Program-made: the position numbers and the translations under genes
DNA from: an uncultured Methanomicrobiales archaeon
Lineage (GTDB): Archaea > Thermoplasmatota > Thermoplasmata > Methanomassiliicoccales > Methanomethylophilaceae
NCBI GenBank assembly: GCA_937892275.1
Contig: CALAVG010000003.1
Span: 1-12,391 of the forward strand
Length of the DNA: 12,391 nt
Reading direction: 5' to 3'
The notes under the pieces: model-generated
What the model was told of the DNA's origin: nothing
Seen by the model: only the letters and a program-made list of their open reading frames with translations
Database searches by the model: none
Shown here: piece after piece, positions 1 through 6,773 of the stretch
Numbering within the stretch: position 1 is the first letter of the stretch
Layout: every line of letters begins with the position of its first letter

Positions 1-30
1 GTTCCTAGAAGAAGAAAGCCGCTGAAGTAG
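1..30 (+). other. Possible 3' end of an upstream gene
   Basis: Two plus-strand frames are open from the window edge. One ends at TAG 28-30 and would leave a basic tail (V-P-R-R-R-K-P-L-K); the other ends at TGA 23-25 and would leave F-L-E-E-E-S-R. Either could be the C-terminus of a gene lying just upstream of the triosephosphate isomerase. With fewer than ten codons visible I cannot choose between them or name a family. Confidence 0.2.
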
Positions 31-33
31 AGG
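30..33 (+). promoter_or_regulatory. Candidate ribosome binding site for tpiA
   Basis: GAGG lies seven bases upstream of ATA 41-43. It complements the CCUC core of the archaeal 16S rRNA 3' end. It matters because it supports initiation at a non-canonical AUA when no ATG/GTG/TTG is available. A four-base match alone is weak evidence. Confidence 0.35.
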
Positions 34-40
34 GAAACCG

Positions 41-715
41 ATATCCGGTTCGAATCCTGCCATCATAATCAACTACAAGGTATACTCGGAGATCGAGGGG
101 ACCCGCTCCCTGGAGCTGGCCCAGATCTGCGACAGGATAGCTGAGGAGACCGGTTCTAACATAGTGGTTTGCCCGCCCATGGTGGAGCTCTCTTATGTCG
201 CTGACCAGATTGATATCCCTGTGTTCTCGCAGAATGTCGACCCGCGCAAGCCCGGATCGGGTACAGGATTCACTACACCCTCTTTGGTGAAGGCTTCGGG
301 TGCGTTAGGCACCCTCATAAACCATTCGGAGCACAAGCAGCCCGCGGACGACGTGGGCACTTGTGTCCAGATGTGCAAGGACCTCGGTCTCACCGCATGC
401 GTCTGTGCGGACACCGTGGAGATTGCTGCGGACCTTGCCAGATTCTCACCCTATTACATAGCCGTCGAGCCCCCCGAGCTCATCGGAGGGGACATCTCCG
501 TGACATCCGCCAATCCTGCTGTCGTCTCGGGCACAGTGGATGCAGTGAAGGCCGTGGACAAGGACATCAAGGTCCTCTGCGGTGCCGGAGTCAAGAACGG
601 CGGGGATGTCAAAGCGGCCATAGATCTCGGTGCCGAGGGAGTCCTCCTGGCATCCGGAGTAGTCAAGGCCAAGGATCCCGAATCAGTCATAAGGGACCTT
701 ATCCGTGACATCTGA
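41..715 (+). CDS. tpiA: Triosephosphate isomerase (archaeal short form), AUA start proposed
   Basis: Interconverts dihydroxyacetone phosphate and glyceraldehyde 3-phosphate in cytoplasmic glycolysis and gluconeogenesis. Counting from 41 the protein has 224 residues, normal for the compact tetrameric archaeal form (about 220-230). The first beta strand carries the substrate-binding Asn11 and Lys13 (INYK). The catalytic His95 lies in LINHSE and the catalytic Glu143 in AVEPPELIG. The phosphate-binding loops CGAGV and LLASGV follow. A GTG at 164 is the first conventional start in frame, but using it would delete beta strand 1 with Asn11 and Lys13, so it is unlikely to be real. The frame is open back to a TGA at 23-25 and contains no ATG, GTG or TTG upstream of 164. 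The best candidate start is ATA 41-43, seven bases after GAGG (30-33), a plausible Shine-Dalgarno core. That start gives the same N-terminal length as other archaeal enzymes. A sequencing error or a recent ATG-to-ATA change is the alternative. The family is certain; the start is not. Confidence 0.93.
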   Translation: MSGSNPAIIINYKVYSEIEGTRSLELAQICDRIAEETGSNIVVCPPMVELSYVADQIDIPVFSQNVDPRKPGSGTGFTTPSLVKASGALGTLINHSEHKQPADDVGTCVQMCKDLGLTACVCADTVEIAADLARFSPYYIAVEPPELIGGDISVTSANPAVVSGTVDAVKAVDKDIKVLCGAGVKNGGDVKAAIDLGAEGVLLASGVVKAKDPESVIRDLIRDI

Positions 716-722
716 GCAACAG

Positions 723-731
723 TATCTTTTA
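723..731 (+). promoter_or_regulatory. Weak TATA-like element upstream of the PLD gene
   Basis: TATCTTTTA begins 31 bases before the ATG at 754, inside the 38-base gap after tpiA. That is the distance expected for an archaeal TATA box driving a leaderless transcript. There is no good Shine-Dalgarno before this ATG, which fits. The match to consensus is poor, and readthrough from tpiA is equally possible. Confidence 0.3.
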
Positions 732-753
732 CACGAACCTGTTTCAACCGGGT

Positions 754-2781
754 ATGAGAAAGATAACGGTAGCAGCGCTGGTCATACTGGCGCTCTCCTT
801 TACGACCATCGCTTCCGGGGATTCGGATGCTGCCAGCTCGGACATTATGCTGTTCGAAGTCAATCCTTTTACCGACGACGAAGGCATATCACTTCACAAC
901 TATGGTTCATCATCGGTGTACCTATCTGATTACAGCGTCACGGACAACCCGTCCAAGACTTCCTCGGAAGGTATCGTGACCTTCGATGAATCCCTTACAA
1001 TCGGCCCCGGAGAGACCCTTACGTTCGTCAAGGACGGTACGAAATCCTTCTTCTCCGATCGTTATACCACATATGTCGACGGCAAAGGTGACGTGACATT
1101 CTCGAGCAAGTTCGCCCTTTCCAATTCGGGAGACGATGTATATCTCTTCAAAGGAGAGATCATCATCGATACGTTCGTCTATGGTAACGCAACGGTCCAG
1201 AAGGAAGGCCTGTGGACAGGCGATCCCTTCGCTATCAAGAAAGGGAATTTCGCAATTAGGATCTCAGCCGACGGATTCGATTCATCCTGTTGGTACAAGT
1301 ACATGCCCGGCGGAACGAACATCCCGTTCGATCCCGACCTAAAGATAGATGCAGATGTCACACCGTTCCTATTCCCTGAATCCGGAGGTATACCTGTATA
1401 CAGGGCGCTGGAGGATGCGAAGGAATCGGTTTACATCACCATCTACACCCTGTCTTCCGCTAATGTCCTTGGACTGCTCGAACAGTTGCTGAAGAACGGA
1501 GTATCAGTCAATCTTCTTCTCGAGGCCGCTCCGTTGGACATCGCCAAACCCGTGACGGACGGAAGACTGAAGACCCTCGCTGAAGCTGGAGCTGACATAA
1601 AACTCATTGGTGACGTTTCTGGCGACAGATTCGACTATGTACATGCAAAATACTGTATCATAGATGGTAGCAAGGTGATTATAACCTCCGAGAATTGGGT
1701 CACGAACAACATGAACGGTAAGGTCGTCACAGACCCCACTCAAGGAGCAGGTAACCGCGGATGGGGAGCGATCGTGGAGAGCATCGAGTATGCATCATTC
1801 ATGATGAATGTCTTCACCAATGATTCAGATATGTCCTATGGCGATGTGGTGGACTTCGACGAAGTCACTTCCGGTCTGAAACCCGCCACCCTCACATACA
1901 CTTCTCCGACCGATACCTATCCAGTCAAGACTTACAGTACACAGATCACGCCCGGTCTTTCACCGGACAGTTCGTACGATGCCGAGGTCTACTACATGTC
2001 CAACGCAACAGACAGGATATTCTCCGAACAGCAGAGTCTCACCGCATCTTACACAGATTACACGGTAGAATCCCCTATGAAGTACCTATCTCAGAAGGCC
2101 TCGATCGGCCTTGATGTCAGATTGATCTTCAGTAAGAACGTGTCCCTATCTATTGTCGACGAGATCAACGCCACATCTCAGATTAAGACGGCACAGATGC
2201 TCGCACCCTACGTCCACAACAAAGGCATCATCTGCGATGATACGGTGATTATCGCATCGGTCAACTGGACGACAACCTCGTTCAACAACAACAGGGAATC
2301 ATTGATCGTCATCCATGACAAGGACGTCACAGATTACTTCGCCAAGGCATACGAGGGGGACTTCGACAGGAATTACAAGGATTCCGGGCTCACTGTGACC
2401 TTCACGGAGATCCAGTCGACCTACGACTCCCCCGGAGAGTACACTGTGGCCGTAGAGGTCAAACAGAGCGGTTCTTTCACATATTCGTGGGACCTGGATG
2501 GAACTGTGAAGCAGACTACTGCATCACGCACGATACTGGACCTGCAGAAGGGTGACCACATCCTAACCGTAACGGTCACCGATACGAGCGGTTCCACCGG
2601 AAAAGCATCCTATTCGTTCACCGTGAATGAGAAGGAGAATCCTGCAGACGGACTCTTCGAGAAGATCAAACCATATATCGCACCCATACTGATCATCCTC
2701 TTTGCTATCCTCGTCGCCGCTATGAGGGCCTCAGGCAGCAAGAAATCCAAAGGAAAGAAGTCGGGAGGCAAGAAGAGATGA
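754..2781 (+). CDS. Secreted, membrane-anchored phospholipase D-superfamily protein
   Basis: A 675-residue exported protein. Residues 1 to about 25 form a signal peptide (basic MRK, hydrophobic core, small residues near A-S-G). Residues about 30-150 look like a lamin-tail domain, with an FEVNP start and an I-G-P-G-E-T-L turn. Two phospholipase D repeats follow. The first HKD motif is His297-Lys299-Asp304, followed by SENW; the second is His488-Lys490-Asp495, followed by SVNW and a run of asparagines. Both are intact, so a phosphodiesterase acting through a covalent His intermediate is expected. Residues about 569-626 are PKD/Ig-like (YSWDLDG ... VTVTD). A membrane helix at about 641-658 and a Lys/Gly/Ser-rich cytoplasmic tail anchor the C-terminus. 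The catalytic part should therefore face outward. The substrate could be DNA or a phospholipid; lamin-tail domains often accompany extracellular nucleases, so I favour DNA, as inference. The stop overlaps the next gene's ATG. Confidence 0.88.
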   Translation: MRKITVAALVILALSFTTIASGDSDAASSDIMLFEVNPFTDDEGISLHNYGSSSVYLSDYSVTDNPSKTSSEGIVTFDESLTIGPGETLTFVKDGTKSFFSDRYTTYVDGKGDVTFSSKFALSNSGDDVYLFKGEIIIDTFVYGNATVQKEGLWTGDPFAIKKGNFAIRISADGFDSSCWYKYMPGGTNIPFDPDLKIDADVTPFLFPESGGIPVYRALEDAKESVYITIYTLSSANVLGLLEQLLKNGVSVNLLLEAAPLDIAKPVTDGRLKTLAEAGADIKLIGDVSGDRFDYVHAKYCIIDGSKVIITSENWVTNNMNGKVVTDPTQGAGNRGWGAIVESIEYASFMMNVFTNDSDMSYGDVVDFDEVTSGLKPATLTYTSPTDTYPVKTYSTQITPGLSPDSSYDAEVYYMSNATDRIFSEQQSLTASYTDYTVESPMKYLSQKASIGLDVRLIFSKNVSLSIVDEINATSQIKTAQMLAPYVHNKGIICDDTVIIASVNWTTTSFNNNRESLIVIHDKDVTDYFAKAYEGDFDRNYKDSGLTVTFTEIQSTYDSPGEYTVAVEVKQSGSFTYSWDLDGTVKQTTASRTILDLQKGDHILTVTVTDTSGSTGKASYSFTVNEKENPADGLFEKIKPYIAPILIILFAILVAAMRASGSKKSKGKKSGGKKR

Positions 2782-3233
2782 TGATCTACCGCAACATGCG
2801 GGCGGAGGACGTACCTGCCGCCCATATGTTGCTGAACTCGAACCTCGACGGGGACTTCTCCATCGAGGTCATCGAGTACTTCCTTTCGTTCTGGCCAAGA
2901 GGGCAGTTCGTTGCAGTGGATCTGTTCGGCAACATGGTCGGAGTGATCTGCGGTGCGAAACTGAACAACGGGAAGGCCTCCATCACATTGTTCGCGGTAG
3001 ATGCCCCCATGAGGGGACAGGGCATCGGGAACAAGCTGTTCGAGACATTCAGGAGGGAATGCCATATGGAAGGTTTCTCTGCGATGCAGCTCGAACTGCG
3101 TACGACGAACTCCTCAGCATACAGATTCTACAGCAAGAGAGGGTTCGTGATTACTGAGAAGGTCTTCGACCTCTATGGGCCCGGAGAGAACGGCTACAGG
3201 ATGGTCGCAGAGCTCAATCACGCTTCATCGTGA
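2778..3233 (+). CDS. GNAT-family N-acetyltransferase, RimI-like
   Basis: A 151-residue single-domain acetyltransferase using acetyl-CoA. The pyrophosphate-binding motif A is R79-G-Q-G-I-G84, followed by the helix NKLFETF. Motif B has the RimI/Ard1-type N111-S-S-A-Y-R-F-Y-S-K-R-G-F123, where Tyr118 is in the position of the usual general acid. The late D-L-Y-G-P-G-E-N-G-Y segment also resembles RimI-type protein N-alpha-acetyltransferases. The likely substrate is a protein N-terminus, but a small amine cannot be excluded. The ATG at 2778 overlaps the phospholipase D-like stop in an ATGA arrangement, so translation is probably coupled; a second in-frame ATG at 2781 is an equally possible start. 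The 3' end overlaps the convergent minus-strand gene by 20 bases. Confidence 0.87.
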   Translation: MMIYRNMRAEDVPAAHMLLNSNLDGDFSIEVIEYFLSFWPRGQFVAVDLFGNMVGVICGAKLNNGKASITLFAVDAPMRGQGIGNKLFETFRRECHMEGFSAMQLELRTTNSSAYRFYSKRGFVITEKVFDLYGPGENGYRMVAELNHASS

Positions 3234-5151
3234 CCAGTGCGTACAGAGTGACGACCAGAACTGCGACGATCGCTGCTATCAGGACATAGTCGATGTTGGA
3301 CATGCTGGTGTCCAATTTGGGCTCCTGGGGCAGCTCGGGCCTTTCTGTGACGTAAGTGTACAGATAGAAGTCCATGTAGGTTCCTGCAGACACCTTGATC
3401 TGAGAAGCGTATTCAGCTGTGGAAAGGACTTTGAATTCTCCGGTCTCGGCATCCTCGACGTAGATCGCATTGCACACCTGGGAATCCACGGACAGATAGA
3501 TGTCCACTGTGCTGTTGGCCAGTGTATTCCTGTCGATTCCCTTGATGTCCAGTCTGTACCTCTTATCGAACTCCTCCACTCCTGGAAGATCCGTAAGGGC
3601 GATCATGAACTGGTTACCGTAGATGCGGGAGGATCCGCTCACAGTGACGATGACAGTTGCATCCCCGTCGGCGAATGTTGCAGAGATGTCTTCGATGGCG
3701 CATTCCTCCTTCAGGGTGATGACCACCGCGTCCCTCTGCGACATGACCTTGAGGGAATTGGTCGCTGTGGCGTAATAGACGTAATCCGCCAGATAACCGA
3801 TCCCTTCTGTCTCTCCGATCATCTCGGAAGAGGGCCTGCACTGTATGACCGAGTTGTTCACCAATGCTCCCTTGACATCCAGGGTACCGCAGAGGACGAT
3901 GTTGTCCGAGTTGTACACTATCGCTCCCTTTGGGATGATGAACTGGCTGTCGGGCTGGATGACGAAATCGGTATTCAGGGACAGAATGGATCCTGTCGTC
4001 AGAACCGTTGAGGAGATGGACGACCAAACTCCAGATTCAGAATAGAGCTTCACAGGGTTTCCGTCCATGTTGAAGGAATCCGTGATGGAGCTGATACTGG
4101 GGTTCTGTCCGATCTTGTAGTTGTTGAAATGATATGCGGATGTCCTCCTGTCGTTCAGGAAGGCGGTGTCGTTGCATATCGTGACGCCCTGGGCATCGAT
4201 GACCACCATGTGGACAGTACTCGATGTGAGTGCGGAACCGTTGCACAGCCTCTGGGGCATGTTCAGGATACCGGCTCCCATGATGCAGCTGCCGATGGAT
4301 GCGAATTCACCGACATGGAGGTCAACATCACCGCTTACGTAAGAAGTAGCCATGCTGGACAGGTTCCTGTTGATGGAATGTTCAGTGTTGGCTCCGATGC
4401 AGAAGTAGTCGATGATTCCCGATCTGATGTCATACCGAAGGTAACCGATCTTTGATGCGATGTTGGTCATGTAACCGACGTGCGCACCGTTGACAGTCAC
4501 GTAGACGTTGGAATACTTGCCGTTCTCTCCAGTGGTGTAGAGCTTGTTGACGCTCATCCCATAGTCGAGGTTGAGATAGAAGTAGGTGATCGAGAGCATC
4601 AGCGATGTAGGATTGATCAAATTCACCGTACCGGACTTGAAATCGAGTTCTGCGGTGCGTATGGGTGTGGGAAGGGCATCGTAGGATGTTCCCAGATACT
4701 GCTTCATGTTGTTAGGTATGGACATCAGGGAGAACGTCTGTATCTCTCCTTTGACCATGGTGAAATCAACGCTGATCGCTGAATTCATCGCTGCTTTGGA
4801 ATCTATGTTGAAAAGTGTAAGCTTGTTGAGCTTCACGTCATCGACGACGATGCTTATGGAATCCTTGACCAGACTTAGGTCGCGGATGGTCAGGTCCTTT
4901 CCGGTAATGATCTCGGTGAACCAGATGGAAGGGTGTTTGTCATTCACTTCATAATCGCCATAGGCCTTGAAGGTCATGAGCGTGTTGCCTTTGGCATCGG
5001 TTGTCAGGATGACATCGGCATCCGGATAGAGTTCCTCGGGAAGAGGTCCTTCCGGTTGCTTCTCGGCACCGTCGACGGATGGGATGGAGACCGCTATCGC
5101 TGATGCTATCAGTATCGAAATCATCAACAGGACGGTCTTGTTCAAGCCCAT
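3214..5151 (-). CDS. Large exported, C-terminally membrane-anchored protein of unknown function
   Basis: I do not recognise a named family in these 645 residues. Residues 1 to about 29 are a signal peptide (MGLNKT, then a long hydrophobic stretch ending S-V-D-G-A). The C-terminus has a linker (PELPQEPKLDTS), a membrane helix (VLIAAIVAVLVVTLYALV) and a short basic tail MKRD. The body is therefore extracellular and tethered. It is rich in Ser, Thr, Asn, Val and Ile with alternating hydrophobic residues, suggesting beta structure. Around residues 393-437 repeated short strands with turns (FIIPKGAIV, LCGTLDVKGALVNN) look like rungs of a right-handed beta-helix, as in adhesin-like proteins. That is an impression only. 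It has the same architecture as the convergent PLD protein (signal peptide, beta-rich ectodomain, C-terminal helix, Lys/Arg tail), but no shared domain was identified. A TATA-like box lies 28 bases before the ATG. Confidence 0.8.
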   Translation of the reverse strand: MGLNKTVLLMISILIASAIAVSIPSVDGAEKQPEGPLPEELYPDADVILTTDAKGNTLMTFKAYGDYEVNDKHPSIWFTEIITGKDLTIRDLSLVKDSISIVVDDVKLNKLTLFNIDSKAAMNSAISVDFTMVKGEIQTFSLMSIPNNMKQYLGTSYDALPTPIRTAELDFKSGTVNLINPTSLMLSITYFYLNLDYGMSVNKLYTTGENGKYSNVYVTVNGAHVGYMTNIASKIGYLRYDIRSGIIDYFCIGANTEHSINRNLSSMATSYVSGDVDLHVGEFASIGSCIMGAGILNMPQRLCNGSALTSSTVHMVVIDAQGVTICNDTAFLNDRRTSAYHFNNYKIGQNPSISSITDSFNMDGNPVKLYSESGVWSSISSTVLTTGSILSLNTDFVIQPDSQFIIPKGAIVYNSDNIVLCGTLDVKGALVNNSVIQCRPSSEMIGETEGIGYLADYVYYATATNSLKVMSQRDAVVITLKEECAIEDISATFADGDATVIVTVSGSSRIYGNQFMIALTDLPGVEEFDKRYRLDIKGIDRNTLANSTVDIYLSVDSQVCNAIYVEDAETGEFKVLSTAEYASQIKVSAGTYMDFYLYTYVTERPELPQEPKLDTSMSNIDYVLIAAIVAVLVVTLYALVTMKRD

Positions 5152-5170
5152 TGATCGAAAGAACCTGCTG

Positions 5171-5180
5171 TCAATATAAG
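5171..5180 (-). promoter_or_regulatory. TATA box for the exported protein gene
   Basis: On the minus strand this reads CTTATATTGA, ending about 20 and starting about 28 bases before the ATG at 5151. That spacing places transcription initiation at or next to the start codon, i.e. a leaderless mRNA. No Shine-Dalgarno is visible before the ATG. Confidence 0.5.
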
Positions 5181-5203
5181 ACTCTTAGCAACTTATTGTC
5201 AGT

Positions 5204-5234
5204 AAAAACATAAATTATGAGGGGCTAAAGCCCC
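5204..5234 (-). terminator. Hairpin plus U-run after the LonB-like gene
   Basis: GGGGC (5221-5225) and GCCCC (5230-5234) form a perfect 5-bp GC stem with a four-base loop, 13 bases past the stop at 5247. On the minus strand it is followed by AT-rich sequence and five T residues (5208-5204). Archaeal RNA polymerase mainly needs the U-run, so the U-run probably matters more than the hairpin. This would end the dnaG/LonB-like transcript before the next promoter. Confidence 0.5.
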
Positions 5235-5246
5235 CTTTGAAAGGTT

Positions 5247-6773
5247 TCAGGAGAACATCGAGTCATCAAGGTGTTCGGTCTCGAAGTAGTAGCTGGAGCG
5301 TTCCTTCTGAGCAGAGGATACATCCTTGGACAGACCCTTATTGTAGGAACCGTAGCGCTCCTTGATCTGTTCCTCTACGCTGCGGGATCTCCTCAGCGCA
5401 CGGTCGATGTGGTCTCCGGTTATGTATTTGGATTTCTCCATGACGGCGATGTCACCGGCGGACCTTATGAGTCCTCCCAGTTCCCTCAGCCTCAGGGTGA
5501 GGGCATTGTTCTGGTTGTCCAGCTTAGCACGCCTCTTACCCTCTGCGATGATCTTCTCGACCGCTTCAACGGTCGCATGGGGGATGTGTCCGTCGAACTG
5601 GACCTCCTGCGCAACGAACTGTGCGTATCTTGCACGGTTGTGGGGAGTGTCGGGCATGGCGATGTCCACAAGGACCTCGTATCCGTTTCCGATGATCCTC
5701 GACCTGAGAGGGGAGAGGATGTTCTCGAGATCCTGGATGTTACATGCCGCTACCAGGATGAAGTCACAGGGGACGGATTCCACCTTTACACTAGCACCAG
5801 CGGACTGGGGATTCCTTCCGGTGATGGGGAAGACCTTGTCCTGCATGGCAGTGAGGATGTACCTCTGGAGGTCCTTCAGATGTGATATCTCGTCGATGAA
5901 CAGGACTCCCTCATGTGCCTCATGGATTGAACCTGCGACGATCCTCTCGTATGCGGGGGAACCGAGCTTCTCGTGTCCTCCGTAGGGGTCGTGGCGCACG
6001 TCTCCCAGCAGTTCGGTCTCGGATGCTCCGGTTGCCAGTACGAAGGGATTCCTCCTGAGCTTGACCAGCGTCTTCTCGTTGCTGGTGCTCTGGAGCTCCG
6101 CCCTCTTGTTGATGGCTGCCTGGTCGAGCTTGCGGATCTTGTCGCCAGCGCGCTCGAATATGACCTGCTCGTCGTTCCTGTCACGGGTAGTGACCTTCTC
6201 CTTTCCGGCGGTCATCTCAGGGATTGCAACATCCAGCATTCCTCCGAGGTTACTCAAGATGTCCTGGAACGGGTTGCTCTTGTTAGCTGTTGAATCCAGC
6301 TTGCTCTGGTTGCAGTGGGGACATGTGATGTCCGTAGGAAGGGAGTATCCGCCGCAGTTCTTGCACTTGTATCCAAGGTGCTCGGCTACGTTCGCGGGGG
6401 CCTCCTCCGGTGATAAGAGCACACCAATGGACGCGGCCTTGATCTCCTCCTCCCTGAGTACCTCCTCTGCGTCCATGACGGACAGGAGGGGCCTCTCGGG
6501 GTTCTCCGGGTTCTTCACGACACGGATCTCCTGCGTGGGTGCAGGAAGGTTCATGGAAAGTGCACGTGCGATCATCGACTTTCCGGTCCCCGGAGGTCCG
6601 ACGAGCAGCAGGTGCCTGCGCTGCTTGGCAGCGATCTTCGCCAGTTCGATAGCCTCTTCCTGTCCGAGGACCCTGTCGAGAGGGTCCGAGGGGATCAGGA
6701 TATCGGCCGTCGATTTCATTTCCTGGAAATCTTCCCAGGTCTCAACATGCTTCTGCTTAGCCATGGGTATCAT
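5247..6773 (-). CDS. LonB-like AAA+ ATPase lacking the protease domain, with inserted zinc ribbon
   Basis: A 508-residue AAA+ ATPase clearly related to archaeal LonB. Walker A is GPPGTGKS (59-66). A LonB-characteristic block LGDVRHDPYGGHEKLG starts near 256, Walker B is VLFIDE (290-295), sensor 1 is near AACN, and a sensor-2 block LTLRLRELGGL lies at about 422-442. Membrane LonB carries its two transmembrane helices between Walker A and Walker B. Here that interval holds no hydrophobic segment but a four-cysteine zinc ribbon (Cys137, 140, 151, 154) and a charged stretch. After a LonB-like E-E-Q-I-K-E-R-Y the protein ends in about 45 polar residues; the Ser-Lys protease domain is absent, and the 95 bases downstream have no room for it. 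It is therefore predicted to be a soluble ATP-driven remodeller or a regulatory Lon relative, not a protease. Its ATG overlaps the dnaG stop (ATGA, 6770-6773), indicating coupled translation; ATG 6764 is an alternative start. Confidence 0.86.
   Translation of the reverse strand: MIPMAKQKHVETWEDFQEMKSTADILIPSDPLDRVLGQEEAIELAKIAAKQRRHLLLVGPPGTGKSMIARALSMNLPAPTQEIRVVKNPENPERPLLSVMDAEEVLREEEIKAASIGVLLSPEEAPANVAEHLGYKCKNCGGYSLPTDITCPHCNQSKLDSTANKSNPFQDILSNLGGMLDVAIPEMTAGKEKVTTRDRNDEQVIFERAGDKIRKLDQAAINKRAELQSTSNEKTLVKLRRNPFVLATGASETELLGDVRHDPYGGHEKLGSPAYERIVAGSIHEAHEGVLFIDEISHLKDLQRYILTAMQDKVFPITGRNPQSAGASVKVESVPCDFILVAACNIQDLENILSPLRSRIIGNGYEVLVDIAMPDTPHNRARYAQFVAQEVQFDGHIPHATVEAVEKIIAEGKRRAKLDNQNNALTLRLRELGGLIRSAGDIAVMEKSKYITGDHIDRALRRSRSVEEQIKERYGSYNKGLSKDVSSAQKERSSYYFETEHLDDSMFS

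Noticed and set aside
44..60. GGTTCGAATCC, a tRNA T-arm look-alike at the left edge
   Set aside because: The 5-bp T stem would have two mismatches, no anticodon arm pairs at the right distance, and the bases are coding for the N-terminus of triosephosphate isomerase.
164..715. Triosephosphate isomerase starting at GTG 164 (183 residues)
   Set aside because: It would lose beta strand 1 with the essential Asn and Lys; clearly homologous coding continues upstream to about 62.
3175..4011. 278-codon plus-strand open frame opposite the exported protein
   Set aside because: Antisense shadow with no domain, signal or promoter; the minus-strand frame has a signal peptide and membrane anchor.
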